Position numbers and translations under genes: made by a program. Of a stretch of 8,859 bases of DNA, positions 1-6,601 are shown one piece after another (positions within the stretch are counted from its first letter, which is position 1; the number at the start of each line of letters is the position of its first letter). The DNA comes from Cyanothece sp. UBA12306 (lineage in GTDB: Bacteria > Cyanobacteriota > Cyanobacteriia > Cyanobacteriales > Microcystaceae), in contig DLXW01000236.1 of assembly GCA_003448685.1 (NCBI GenBank), forward strand, positions 1,978 to 10,836, written 5' to 3'. The notes beneath the pieces were generated by a model that saw only the letters and a program-made list of their open reading frames with translations, had not been told where the DNA came from and searched no databases.

Positions 1-39
1 AGAATGTAGAATTTAGAATGCACAAAAAATTCTAATTCT
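1..39. repeat. AGAAT heptamer run with imperfect hairpin
   Basis: Three consecutive 7-bp units AGAATGT, AGAATTT and AGAATGC occupy 1-21. The segment AGAATTTAGAAT (8-19) can pair with ATTCTAATTCT (29-39) across a 9-nt A-rich loop, with one bulged base. The unit resembles the heptamers at 3094-3135 in this window. It may be part of a longer repeat, because the window begins inside it. Short tandem heptamers of this kind are known in intergenic DNA of cyanobacteria. Two further short inverted repeats follow: 61-68 with 87-94, and 94-100 with 122-128. The latter is a perfect 7-bp GAAGCAG/CTGCTTC pair. Confidence 0.45.
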
Positions 40-152
40 CGGTATGCTTTTTCCCTATAACGGTTTTCTAAAACTATGCTGTTTTCGAGAACCGAAGCAG
101 CAGAAATAAGACGACAAAAATCTGCTTCATTAATTGTTTTAAGTCTCAGATT
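1..152 (-). other. Open partial reading frame of doubtful coding status
   Basis: On the minus strand, one frame stays open from just after a TAA at 155-153 to the window edge, about 50 codons. It overlaps the last bases of the histidine kinase gene. The middle part reads like protein (…EADFCRLISAASVLENS…, continuing with ENRYREKAYRELE), charged and helix-forming. No ATG, GTG or TTG lies at a sensible position, and the last dozen codons fall in the AGAAT heptamer repeat. It could be a degraded gene fragment or a chance open frame. I do not recognise it, and fifty codons alone is weak evidence. Confidence 0.15.
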
Positions 153-1483
153 TTAGGTAAAGTAACTGTAAAAGTTGTTCCTTTTTCTAAGACACTATCT
201 ACCGTAATCTGTCCATAATGATTTTTGACGATCGCTTGGGCAATTGCTAACCCTAAACCCGATCCTGACGAACCTTGATGACTGCGGGAAGGATCAACCC
301 GATAGAAGCGATCAAATAGATGGGGTAAATCAGCAGTGGGAACACCTTTTCCAGTATCTTTAATCATAATTTGTAATTGGGACAAACGATCGCGTTTTAG
401 GTGTTGTAATTCCACTTCAACCGATGTTAAATTAGAGCTTGAATCAATTTTATCCGCTTTAAAACTATGTTCTAAAGCGTTACTAATTAAATTAGTAAAT
501 AACCTCGCTAATTGATCCCAGTCTCCTTGTAGGGTAAATATTTCCTCCGACTTTTCGGATAATTTTGCTTCAGGTTCCTTAATACGTAAAGAAAGAAAAA
601 CTCCTTTTTGTTCGGCCGTTGTTCTTTGTTCTTCTATGACTTCAATTAATAAAGCATCTAAAGGAACAGGTTCATTATGGACTTGTAACATTCCGCTATC
701 TGATCGCGCCAAAAATAGGAGATCATTCACTAAATTGCCTAATCTTTGGGTTAACCGTTCGACTACCCGTAATTGTCGCTGTTGTAAGTGGGGATCAGCT
801 TCTGGATATGCTAAGGCCATCTGAACATTAGTTTGGATAATAGCAATGGGGTTTCTTAATTCGTGAGACGCATCGGCCGTAAATTGTTTGAGACTGTTAT
901 AGGAGTCTCGGATCGGTTCGATAGCAAGTCCTGAGAGTAGCCAACCGATTGCCCCTACTGCAATAATGGTCACTAGAGTGCCTAGTGCTAAATCAAAACT
1001 TAACTGTCGAATAGGTTTAGTCACTTCAAACCAAGGATGACTGACCCTCAAATAACCCAAAACATAGCGATCGCGGTTAATTCGTTGGGTAACTTGTCTG
1101 AAGGTGCGATCGCTTCCCAGGTGGACAGTTTCCGCTTTTTTATTGGTTTTTAAAGGAATATCAGGAGGATCAACAAAGGTAGACCATAATAATTGTCCTT
1201 GAGGGTTAAACCATTCTAAATCAATGTGATCATCTTCCACTGCTTCTGCATTATCTCGAAAACTTCCCTCAACATTAACTTGATAGCGACCTTTATTGAT
1301 GGAAACTGATTGAATAACTAGAGATCGGTTAACAATTTCGACAACGTGTTTTAGGGTATCATCGATTCTTTCAACTAAGGTTGTTCTAACGTAGAAAAAA
1401 ACTGCTGTAGCGAATAACAATAATAATACTGCGGTTACCGTAGTGTACCAAATAGCTAAACGGCGACGGGTTGTTTGAAACAT
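146..1483 (-). CDS. Membrane-bound sensor histidine kinase
   Basis: This is a two-component sensor kinase of 445 aa that autophosphorylates a histidine and passes the phosphate to a response regulator. Residues 12-33 form a first membrane segment and 165-187 a second. They enclose a periplasmic sensor region of about 130 residues with no domain I can name. The HisKA H-box ASHELRNP gives phospho-acceptor H207. The ATPase domain has the N-box (NLISNALEHS, 330-339), G1 box DTGKG (376-380), F-box LFDRFYRVD (389-397) and G2 box GSGLGL (407-412), so all catalytic motifs are intact. The start follows from the basic N-terminus (TTRRR) before the first membrane segment. No response regulator is adjacent within the window. 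The DUF4168 gene ends 65 bp upstream on the same strand, so co-transcription is possible. Architecture and general family are certain; the stimulus is unknown, so no symbol is given. Confidence 0.95.
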   Translation of the reverse strand: MFQTTRRRLAIWYTTVTAVLLLLFATAVFFYVRTTLVERIDDTLKHVVEIVNRSLVIQSVSINKGRYQVNVEGSFRDNAEAVEDDHIDLEWFNPQGQLLWSTFVDPPDIPLKTNKKAETVHLGSDRTFRQVTQRINRDRYVLGYLRVSHPWFEVTKPIRQLSFDLALGTLVTIIAVGAIGWLLSGLAIEPIRDSYNSLKQFTADASHELRNPIAIIQTNVQMALAYPEADPHLQQRQLRVVERLTQRLGNLVNDLLFLARSDSGMLQVHNEPVPLDALLIEVIEEQRTTAEQKGVFLSLRIKEPEAKLSEKSEEIFTLQGDWDQLARLFTNLISNALEHSFKADKIDSSSNLTSVEVELQHLKRDRLSQLQIMIKDTGKGVPTADLPHLFDRFYRVDPSRSHQGSSGSGLGLAIAQAIVKNHYGQITVDSVLEKGTTFTVTLPKI

Positions 1484-1548
1484 CAGATATTCCCAATCTA
1501 GCTTACTGATTGATCATAAATTATAATTAGGAAAAATCAATTAAATAT

Positions 1549-2016
1549 TTATTTTTTTTGTTTGACTTCAATCATGGCATTTTGAATACGTTTTTTAAAG
1601 TTTTCATCGCCTTGTGCTTGTTGTGTCATAACATTAAATTTATTAGAAGTTAATCCACTTTTTTGAGCAATTTCCTTAGAGTTATTACAAAAATCCACTG
1701 CTATTTTTTGCGCCTTATTTGGTAATTGTTTCAAACTATTAGGGCGATCGCAAGCAATTTCTGGGGGAGAATTACCGATAATTTTTTCAATTTCTTGGTA
1801 GGCAATTTGACGTTTAGACTCTATTTTTAAGACCGTTTTAGCATAATTAGTGACATCAGAATCAGTGATCTCCGATTTCAAGGAAGAATCTTGTCCCGAT
1901 ATTTTCGAGCCAATATTACATCCATGAAGAATACCGATCACTGCCAGTAAACCAGCCATTAAGGAACGAGTCAAGGTTCTGTTCAAGTTCAATAGGGAAC
2001 AGTGGATAAACACCAT
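1549..2016 (-). CDS. DUF4168-type small lipoprotein
   Basis: A small exported protein of about 155 aa. Read from the ATG at 2016-2014, it begins with a basic, hydrophobic leader ending in LAVIGILHGC. This is a lipobox-like site (Leu at -3, Gly at -1, Cys33 at +1), although His at -2 is unusual. The mature part matches the DUF4168 pattern common in cyanobacteria: a charged helix (VTNYAKTVLKIESKRQIAYQEI), then a C-terminal segment (NKFNVMTQQAQGDENFKKRI) typical of that family. The family's function is unknown; it is generally predicted to be periplasmic or membrane-anchored. The frame extends upstream to an ATG at 2094. That start has a good AGGA ribosome site seven bases upstream but would put 58 residues ahead of the lipobox cysteine, so I prefer 2016. 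TTG codons just inside are further options. The histidine kinase gene lies 65 bp downstream. Confidence 0.75.
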   Translation of the reverse strand: MVFIHCSLLNLNRTLTRSLMAGLLAVIGILHGCNIGSKISGQDSSLKSEITDSDVTNYAKTVLKIESKRQIAYQEIEKIIGNSPPEIACDRPNSLKQLPNKAQKIAVDFCNNSKEIAQKSGLTSNKFNVMTQQAQGDENFKKRIQNAMIEVKQKK

Positions 2017-2142
2017 GCGCGTCAACTGCCAAGTATATAATAATATCGAAATCCCCGCCTGGGTTTCCTCTTTTTTTTGAATTATTTTAAGCATTATAAG
2101 TTCCTTTGATCCCCGAGGGAAAACCTACTTTTATCATCCTTA

Positions 2143-2172
2143 TTGCTGTTGAATTCTCCCTATATGTATTAT
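2143..2172 (+). promoter_or_regulatory. Candidate rsmH promoter
   Basis: A -35-like TTGCTG (2143-2148) and a -10-like TATTAT (2167-2172) are 18 bp apart. Transcription would begin close to 2179 and leave a leader of under 20 nt before the rsmH ATG. The divergent region 2017-2195 between the lipoprotein gene and rsmH should hold promoters for both. This is a consensus match only, and the region is AT-rich enough for chance hits. Confidence 0.35.
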
Positions 2173-2195
2173 CCTCAATTATCCTTTGTTTTCCT

Positions 2196-3110
2196 ATGAA
2201 TCAATTTAGTGATCACCTCTCAATAACCACTCCAGAAATCCCAGATTCTCCCTTTATCCATGTTTCGGTGTTATCCCAAGAAATTATTGATGGTTTAGCA
2301 ATTAGTCCAGGGGGACATTATCTAGATGCAACAGTAGGTAGTGGTGGCCATAGTCGTTTAATTTTAGGGGCCTTTCCGGATGTGCGGATCACCGCAATTG
2401 ATCGGGATTCTCAAGCGATCGCTGCTGCTGCCTCTAATTTAGCTGAATTTGGACCCGAACGAGTTCGGTTTTGGCAAGGAAATTTTGCTGATTATCCAGG
2501 ACAGAAAGCAGAATTTAGGGGAATAATAGCAGATTTGGGGGTAAGTTCTCCTCAATTTGACCTTCCCGAACGAGGGTTTAGTTTTCGCCATGAAGCATCG
2601 TTGGATATGAGAATGGATCAAACCCAGTCTTTGACTGCTGCTGAGATTATCAACCATTGGTCCCAAACTGCTTTAGCAGATCTATTCTACCAATATGGGG
2701 AAGAACGGCGATCGCGTTCGATCGCTAAACGTATTGTACAACAACGTCCTTTTGAGACAACGACTCAATTAGCCGAAGCGATCGCCTACAGTGTTCCCCC
2801 AAAGTATCGCTATGGACGTATCCATCCTGCTACACGAGTTTTTCAGGCGTTACGAATAGCAGTTAATGAGGAATTATCGTCTTTAGAAAAATTTTTAGAT
2901 CGATCTCCGAATTGGTTACAACCTGGAGGACGAATTGGGATTATTAGTTTTCATAGTCTTGAAGATCGTATCGTTAAACATCATTTTCGGGACTCTGCAA
3001 TATTGAAGGTAATCACCAAAAAACCCATTATTCCCGAACCTGAAGAACAGTCAAAAAATCCTCGTTCTCGTTCTGCTAAATTAAGATTTGCTTTGAAGAA
3101 TGAAGAATGA
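2196..3110 (+). CDS. rsmH: 16S rRNA (cytosine1402-N4)-methyltransferase RsmH
   Basis: RsmH (MraW) methylates N4 of C1402 in the decoding centre of 16S rRNA using S-adenosylmethionine. Read from ATG 2196 the protein has 304 aa, normal for the family. It opens with the hallmark [13 protein letters not shown] (22-34), followed by the SAM-binding loop [10 protein letters not shown] (44-53) and the acidic end AIDRD (67-71). Then come [12 protein letters not shown] (111-122), [16 protein letters not shown] (126-141), [21 protein letters not shown] (207-227) and [14 protein letters not shown] (251-264). The C-terminal [10 protein letters not shown] (288-297) is also typical. The frame is open 90 nt further upstream to 2106, but those residues are hydrophobic and unlike the family, so the internal ATG is chosen. 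There is no clear Shine-Dalgarno. The final residues NEE and the TGA stop are encoded by a heptamer repeat. In many bacteria rsmH leads the dcw division cluster; here it stands alone. Confidence 0.97.
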   Translation: MNQFSDHLSITTPEIPDSPFIHVSVLSQEIIDGLAISPGGHYLDATVGSGGHSRLILGAFPDVRITAIDRDSQAIAAAASNLAEFGPERVRFWQGNFADYPGQKAEFRGIIADLGVSSPQFDLPERGFSFRHEASLDMRMDQTQSLTAAEIINHWSQTALADLFYQYGEERRSRSIAKRIVQQRPFETTTQLAEAIAYSVPPKYRYGRIHPATRVFQALRIAVNEELSSLEKFLDRSPNWLQPGGRIGIISFHSLEDRIVKHHFRDSAILKVITKKPIIPEPEEQSKNPRSRSAKLRFALKNEE

Positions 3111-3135
3111 AGAATGAAGAATGGAGAATAGAGAA
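3094..3135 (+). repeat. Six-unit 7-bp tandem repeat across the rsmH stop
   Basis: Four exact TGAAGAA units (3094-3121) are followed by the variants TGGAGAA (3122-3128) and TAGAGAA (3129-3135). The rsmH stop TGA is the first three bases of the third unit, so the gene's last codons come from the repeat. This is a short tandemly repeated heptamer of the kind described in cyanobacterial genomes. The array is likely to vary in copy number by slippage. A weak all-AT hairpin lies just downstream in the convergent gap, with arms GAATAA 3173-3178 and TTATTC 3186-3191. Confidence 0.8.
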
Positions 3136-3210
3136 TATATCAGCAAAATTTAGATTAAGACTGATAAAAACCGAATAAATTTTTATTATTCTTAGTTTTA
3201 CTTCTTTCTC

Positions 3211-3238
3211 ATTCTCCTATATTCTGTATGCTGTCTCC
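3211..3238. repeat. Degenerate heptamers on the opposite strand, hemE side
   Basis: The stretch from ATTCTCC (3211) to TGTCTCC (ending 3238) divides into loosely related 7-bp units: ATTCTCC, TATATTC, TGTATGC, TGTCTCC. Read on the minus strand it contains GGAGAAT and AGAATAT, which resemble the AGAAT-rich units at 3094-3135. The two blocks therefore form a loose inverted arrangement across the 138-bp gap between the convergent rsmH and hemE genes. The units are degenerate, so this call is softer than that for the upstream array. Confidence 0.4.
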
Positions 3239-3248
3239 TGACTTTTTG

Positions 3249-4313
3249 TTAAACAGGAACAGCAAGTAATTGATCAACTTGTTTAGCGGTTTCAAAGAAG
3301 TAACCCACATTTTCTTCAGGGGTTCCTACCAAGACACCATGACCTAAATTTAGAATATGGCCACCCTTTCCTGCTTTGCGAACCGTGTCTAAAATGCGAT
3401 CGCGGATTACCTCTTTAGACCCAAATAAAATACCAGGATCAATATTGCCTTGTACCATCATTTTAGGGCCTAAGCGTTTTCTAGCTTCAGCCATATCTAC
3501 GGTCCAGTCCAGACTAACGATGTCTACCCCCGATTGACCCATGCGTTCAAGAACCCCTGCACTGCCGCTAATATAAAGAATAAGCGGGGTATTAGGATGA
3601 GTTTCCTTAACTTGACGGACGACCTGCTGTTGGTAAGGAAGGGCAAAAACTTCGTAATCTTGGGGACTCAATTGTCCGGCCCAAGAATCGAATAATTGAA
3701 CTACTTGGGCCCCACAGTCAATTTGATAGCGGACATAAACGGCGATCGCATTTGCTATCTTACTCAAAAACTGATGGAGTATGGCCGGTTCGGAGAAAGC
3801 CATCGCTTTAATGATGGCATAATTTTTAGAACTTTTCCCTTCAATAGCATAGGCCGCTAAGGTCCAAGGAGAACCCACAAAACCTAAAACTGTGGATTTA
3901 TTCCCTACTTCTTGACTTAAAGCCTTTAAAATAGTCTTGATGAAGGGTAGAGACTCTTCTGGATCTAAAGGATGAAGGTTCTCGATCTGTTCTTTAGTTC
4001 GAATGGGGGGATCAATGATAGGTCCTTTGCTTTCAGGAATTTGAAAAGGAATCCCGATCCCAGGGAGAGGAGTTAGAATATCAGAGAACATAATCACCCC
4101 ATCGGGTTGAAAAGCTTTCCAGGGTTGTAGGGAAATTTCAATAGCTAAATCGGCATTCTCTGATCTTTCTCGAAAACTTGGGTATTTGTCGCGCAAATCT
4201 CGATAAACCTTCATATAACGCCCCGCTTGTCGCATCATCCACACAGGGGGTCTGTCCAAAACCTCTCCCCGTGCCGCACGGAGTAAATAGGGGGTATCAT
4301 TACCTTGAGTCAT
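3249..4313 (-). CDS. hemE: Uroporphyrinogen decarboxylase HemE
   Basis: HemE removes the four acetate carboxyls of uroporphyrinogen III to give coproporphyrinogen III. It is a cytosolic step shared by heme, chlorophyll and phycobilin synthesis. The protein has 354 aa, full family length. The N-terminal signature [17 protein letters not shown] (22-38) contains the substrate-binding arginine R28. [12 protein letters not shown] (76-87) carries the key aspartate D78, and [11 protein letters not shown] (153-163) contains the conserved Tyr155. [10 protein letters not shown] (207-216) and [13 protein letters not shown] (324-336, with His325) complete the active site. No key residue is missing. The gene stands alone and converges on rsmH. 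A palindrome (4359-4381) lies about 45 bp upstream of its start codon, a plausible site for regulation. There is no clear Shine-Dalgarno sequence. Confidence 0.98.
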   Translation of the reverse strand: MTQGNDTPYLLRAARGEVLDRPPVWMMRQAGRYMKVYRDLRDKYPSFRERSENADLAIEISLQPWKAFQPDGVIMFSDILTPLPGIGIPFQIPESKGPIIDPPIRTKEQIENLHPLDPEESLPFIKTILKALSQEVGNKSTVLGFVGSPWTLAAYAIEGKSSKNYAIIKAMAFSEPAILHQFLSKIANAIAVYVRYQIDCGAQVVQLFDSWAGQLSPQDYEVFALPYQQQVVRQVKETHPNTPLILYISGSAGVLERMGQSGVDIVSLDWTVDMAEARKRLGPKMMVQGNIDPGILFGSKEVIRDRILDTVRKAGKGGHILNLGHGVLVGTPEENVGYFFETAKQVDQLLAVPV

Positions 4314-4358
4314 AGTGGCTTACTTATTAATTTTAGTCCATCTGTTAGCTTATCATTG

Positions 4359-4381
4359 TCGGTAGAGTCCCTTAATACCGA
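4359..4381. promoter_or_regulatory. TCGGTA-N11-TACCGA palindrome upstream of hemE
   Basis: Perfect 6-bp inverted arms TCGGTA (4359-4364) and TACCGA (4376-4381) are separated by 11 bp. The centre-to-centre distance of 17 bp is somewhat more than one and a half helical turns. The site lies between the divergently transcribed hemE and tRNA-Pro genes, about 45 bp upstream of the hemE ATG. It could be an operator for a dimeric regulator or a small hairpin in the hemE leader. It does not match the NtcA spacing (GTA-N8-TAC). No regulator can be named from the sequence alone. Confidence 0.35.
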
Positions 4382-4427
4382 GTTAATGAAAGTTTGGGAT
4401 AGGGTAAAGTTTGAGAGGTGATCGTGG

Positions 4428-4433
4428 TATAAT
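4428..4433 (+). promoter_or_regulatory. -10 box of the tRNA-Pro promoter
   Basis: A perfect TATAAT lies 20 bp upstream of the first base of tRNA-Pro, giving a predicted start near 4440 and a short 5' leader. No good -35 hexamer stands at 16-18 bp. TTGAGA at 4411-4416 is too close (11-bp spacer). The assignment therefore rests on the -10 match and its position. Confidence 0.55.
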
Positions 4434-4453
4434 AGAAAGGCTGTTTAAATTTG

Positions 4454-4527
4454 CGGGATGTGGCGCAGCTTGGTAGCGCACTTCGTTCGGGACGAAGGGG
4501 CCGCTGGTTCGAATCCAGTCATCCCGA
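4454..4527 (+). tRNA. tRNA-Pro (anticodon CGG)
   Basis: The gene is 74 nt and folds into a complete cloverleaf. The acceptor stem is CGGGATG (4454-4460) with CATCCCG (4520-4526) and discriminator A (4527). The D-arm is GCGC…GCGC. The anticodon stem CTTCG/CGAAG encloses the loop TTCGGGA, giving anticodon CGG, which reads the proline codon CCG. The T-arm GCTGG-TTCGAAT-CCAGT has one G·T wobble. A leading C1-G72 pair is typical of bacterial tRNA-Pro. The 3' CCA is not encoded and must be added after transcription, as is common in cyanobacteria. A run of six T residues directly after the gene may help end transcription. Confidence 0.97.
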
Positions 4528-4542
4528 CTTTTTTATCCCAAT

Positions 4543-4590
4543 GTCGTCAGAATACCCTAATCTTCTAAAAGTTAGGGATGAATTGACGAC
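4543..4590. repeat. 48-bp nested inverted repeat behind tRNA-Pro
   Basis: Outer arms GTCGTCA (4543-4549) and TGACGAC (4584-4590) pair perfectly over 7 bp. After asymmetric internal loops (4550-4554 and 4578-4583), CCCTAA (4555-4560) pairs with TTAGGG (4572-4577). With one bulged T, CTT (4562-4564) then pairs with AAG (4569-4571) around a CTAA loop. In all 16 bp can pair, starting 15 bp after the tRNA. No T-run follows on the plus strand, so a simple intrinsic terminator is unlikely. It may be a small palindromic repeat element or a transcript-end structure of the tRNA. Confidence 0.55.
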
Positions 4591-4926
4591 CAAAATATAA
4601 ACCGCGAAGCGTCCATTAAAAATAATCACGCTCTATATCTTACTGAGATGTTACAATATGGGCAAGATGTATCATAACCTCATTATCTCAAAAAAGACGG
4701 TTATTTTCCCTTAGTATATCCTCAACCCTATATTAAGGAAGGAGCGATTCAATTTTCAGTCTCTAAACTGCGCCAGAACCTGATAGAAGCGCGAAATGAG
4801 CCAACCTATGGACTGAATAAAGATTAACTCGTTGTCATCACGAAAAATTTTGACCAATTTATCCCTAACCCCCAACCCCTACAACCTATCCCCTATCTTA
4901 ACTTGAGTTTATTTGTCACCCCGTGA
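4591..4926 (+). pseudogene. Remnant of a small protein gene with two in-frame TAA codons
   Basis: One plus-strand frame reads as protein over about 110 codons, interrupted by TAA at 4675-4677 and 4825-4827, and ends with TGA at 4924-4926. Recognisable stretches are NHALYLTEMLQYGQDVS, KKDGYFPLVYPQPYIKEGA, SVSKLRQNLIEARNEPTYGL and LVVITKNFDQFIPNPQPLQP. The composition and the tyrosine-, proline- and helix-rich pattern look like a genuine folded protein. Both stops would become Gln by a single T-to-C change (TAA from CAA), consistent with recent nonsense decay. The 5' end is lost: no good start is in frame, and the upstream DNA is the inverted repeat. An ATG at 4541 in another frame would need a frameshift to join. 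I cannot name the family. Confidence 0.55.
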
Positions 4927-4948
4927 GTGCTCGAACAGTAAACGTCTG

Positions 4949-4991
4949 AAAAGAGAATCGTCTCTGCATTAAATGCCGCAAGGGATTTAAT
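4949..4991 (-). terminator. Weak terminator-like hairpins after sfsA
   Basis: Directly after the sfsA stop, ATTAAAT (4968-4974) and ATTTAAT (4985-4991) form a 7-bp AT stem. Two further C-G pairs lie past a mismatch and close a four-base loop. Next along the minus-strand transcript, AGAGA-CGAT-TCTCT (4965-4952) is followed by TTT. Either could mark the transcript end of the sepF-proC-sfsA unit. Both are weaker than a canonical GC-rich intrinsic terminator. Confidence 0.3.
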
Positions 4992-5714
4992 TTAAGATAA
5001 ATACTGAGCTACTCCTAAATAAAGTAATCTTTCAGGTGTCACTTCAAAGCGACATGGTAAAATCTTTACCCCTTGTTTCACTGCTTCTCTTAAAAGTTGT
5101 CCATAGGTGGGATCAAATTCGTCTCCAGGAGCAAAAAAATGGCAGTCTCCTCGATTAATAAAATACAGCATAATTGCCTTCGCTTCGGGTAATAAAGCCA
5201 TCAATTCTCTTAAATGTTTCTGTCCTCGACTGGTAACAGTATCGGGGAAAAGAGCAGTTTTTTCTTGACTGAGGGTAGTATTTTTGACTTCTAAGTAAAT
5301 AGGATATTCTCCCCCATCTTGAGTCAACAGAAAATCAATACGACTTTTCTTTTGTTTTCCATAGGGAACCTCAGAACGAACCTGGGTATATTGGTCACTT
5401 AACTCTGGGAACCATTTTTGTTCTAAAGCATATTTAATCACCCTATTGGGAAGAGAAGTATTAACCCCAACCCAAGTATTATTAACTTGGATCATCTCCC
5501 AAGTATAGGCTAATTTGCGCTGAGGATTGTTGCTGCGAGAAATATAAACTAGACTACCAACATTACATACCCCTATCATTGGGCCAGTATTAGCACAGTG
5601 CGCCGTAATAATTTCCCCTGATTCTAACTCAATATCTGCTAAAAACCGCTTGTAACGTCTGCGGAGAATCCCAGGAATTAGCGGAGGGTAAGGGTAAATT
5701 AAATTAGCATTCAT
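4992..5714 (-). CDS. sfsA: SfsA family DNA-binding/nuclease-fold protein
   Basis: This is a 240-aa SfsA homologue, full length. The name comes from E. coli, where overexpression stimulated maltose use. The family has an OB-like N-terminal part and a PD-(D/E)XK nuclease-like C-terminal domain, and its physiological role is unsettled. Visible signatures are RRYKRFLADIEL (19-30), HCANTGPMIGV (39-49), RIDFLL (125-130) with LEVKNTTL (141-148) giving candidate metal-site residues D127, E142 and K144, and FPDTVTSRGQKHLREL (156-171). The proC stop lies 42 bp upstream on the same strand, so it is probably the last gene of a sepF-proC-sfsA unit. The start ATG gives the normal N-terminus; no Shine-Dalgarno is evident. 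Family assignment is secure; function in the cell is not. Confidence 0.96.
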   Translation of the reverse strand: MNANLIYPYPPLIPGILRRRYKRFLADIELESGEIITAHCANTGPMIGVCNVGSLVYISRSNNPQRKLAYTWEMIQVNNTWVGVNTSLPNRVIKYALEQKWFPELSDQYTQVRSEVPYGKQKKSRIDFLLTQDGGEYPIYLEVKNTTLSQEKTALFPDTVTSRGQKHLRELMALLPEAKAIMLYFINRGDCHFFAPGDEFDPTYGQLLREAVKQGVKILPCRFEVTPERLLYLGVAQYLS

Positions 5715-5756
5715 CTGGATGTATCAAGATCTTATTTATTGAACTGTTGATTAACC

Positions 5757-6569
5757 TCAAGATTTCCCTAATTCGAGCGATCGCCGATAAGCAGCTTGTA
5801 CGGCCTCAATCACAGCCGAACGAAAACCTGACCTTTCCAATTGTGCTACCCCTGTAATGGTAGTTCCCCCTGGACTAGTAACTTGATCTTTTAATTGGGC
5901 CGGATGTAACTCCTTGACTTGCAATAATTGGGCAGTTCCTAATACCGTTTGTATAGCAAGTTTAGTCGCGATCGCCCTCGGTAAACCAGAGGCTACCCCG
6001 CCATCGGCCAAAGCTTCTACCATCATAGCTACAAAAGCAGGTCCCGATCCCGATAGTCCCGTGACAGCATCTATCAAAGATTCTGAAACTTGTACTACTT
6101 CTCCTACTGCCTCAAAAATTGACCTAGCTAAGGTCAGATGATGTTCTTCTACCTTAGTTCCAGGAGAGATCGCTGTCATTCCTGCACCCACAGTCGCGGG
6201 AGTATTGGGCATTACTCTAACTACGGGATAGTTAGGAAATCCTGATTCTAAACGATCTAAGGAAACTCCAGCCAAAATAGAAATAACTAGGGGATAATTT
6301 TCCCTTGGTTGACCTAAATCTAATCTTTCTACTACTTTATTTAAGATCTGGGGTTTAATAGCCAATAATAGTGCATCTGTTGTCTCGATTGTCTCCTGAT
6401 TATCTGGGGTAACAGCAACTTGGTAGGTCTGTTGTAGAAAATTACGCCTTTTTGCGTCAGGTTCGCTGATTAATACCTCTGATCCTTGATAAAGTTGTTG
6501 TTGAAAAAGGCGGGTTAGAATGGCTTCGGCCATAACCCCACCTCCAATGATTCCTAATTTAATAAGCAC
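5757..6569 (-). CDS. proC: Pyrroline-5-carboxylate reductase ProC
   Basis: ProC catalyses the last step of proline synthesis, the NAD(P)H-dependent reduction of 1-pyrroline-5-carboxylate to L-proline, in the cytosol. The 270-aa length is typical. The Rossmann nucleotide-binding loop is GIIGGGVMAEAI (7-18). RVMPNTPATVGAGMTA (118-133) and the family signature GLSGSGPAFVAMMVEALADGG (171-191) follow. HPAQLKDQVTSPGGTT (222-237) is the conserved C-terminal helix and substrate region. All hallmark motifs are present. The initiation codon is GTG (minus strand, 6569-6567), and no ATG gives a complete N-terminus. The gene starts 32 bp after sepF, an arrangement shared by other cyanobacteria and Gram-positives (ylmF-proC neighbourhoods), and is followed by sfsA. 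Confidence 0.98.
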   Translation of the reverse strand: MLIKLGIIGGGVMAEAILTRLFQQQLYQGSEVLISEPDAKRRNFLQQTYQVAVTPDNQETIETTDALLLAIKPQILNKVVERLDLGQPRENYPLVISILAGVSLDRLESGFPNYPVVRVMPNTPATVGAGMTAISPGTKVEEHHLTLARSIFEAVGEVVQVSESLIDAVTGLSGSGPAFVAMMVEALADGGVASGLPRAIATKLAIQTVLGTAQLLQVKELHPAQLKDQVTSPGGTTITGVAQLERSGFRSAVIEAVQAAYRRSLELGKS

Positions 6570-6601
6570 GAATTTTTAAATAATCAAACAGTTGGCTTAA
6601 A

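Noticed and set aside
636..824. Plus-strand 62-codon frame inside the histidine kinase gene
   Set aside because: Antisense shadow of a clearly coding kinase, with no family resemblance.
2017..2094. Longer DUF4168 protein starting at 2094
   Set aside because: The AGGA site is attractive, but a signal peptide with its cysteine at residue 59 is implausible. Kept only as an alternative start.
2106..2195. N-terminal hydrophobic extension of RsmH from an upstream ATG
   Set aside because: RsmH is cytosolic and the family begins at the internal ATG; the extension is translated intergenic DNA holding a likely promoter.
2439..2666. Minus-strand 75-codon frame inside rsmH
   Set aside because: Antisense shadow across conserved RsmH motifs, with no recognisable protein character.
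4675..4827. Recoding (stop read-through) of the two TAA codons
   Set aside because: No SECIS, pyrrolysine or slippery context seen, and the frame lacks a start; decay is simpler.
4454..4991. Genomic island or phage attachment at tRNA-Pro
   Set aside because: No integrase, no repeat of the tRNA 3' end downstream, and housekeeping genes resume within 500 bp.
5914..6141. Plus-strand 75-codon frame inside proC
   Set aside because: Antisense to the conserved SGSGPA region of proC; composition follows from that gene.
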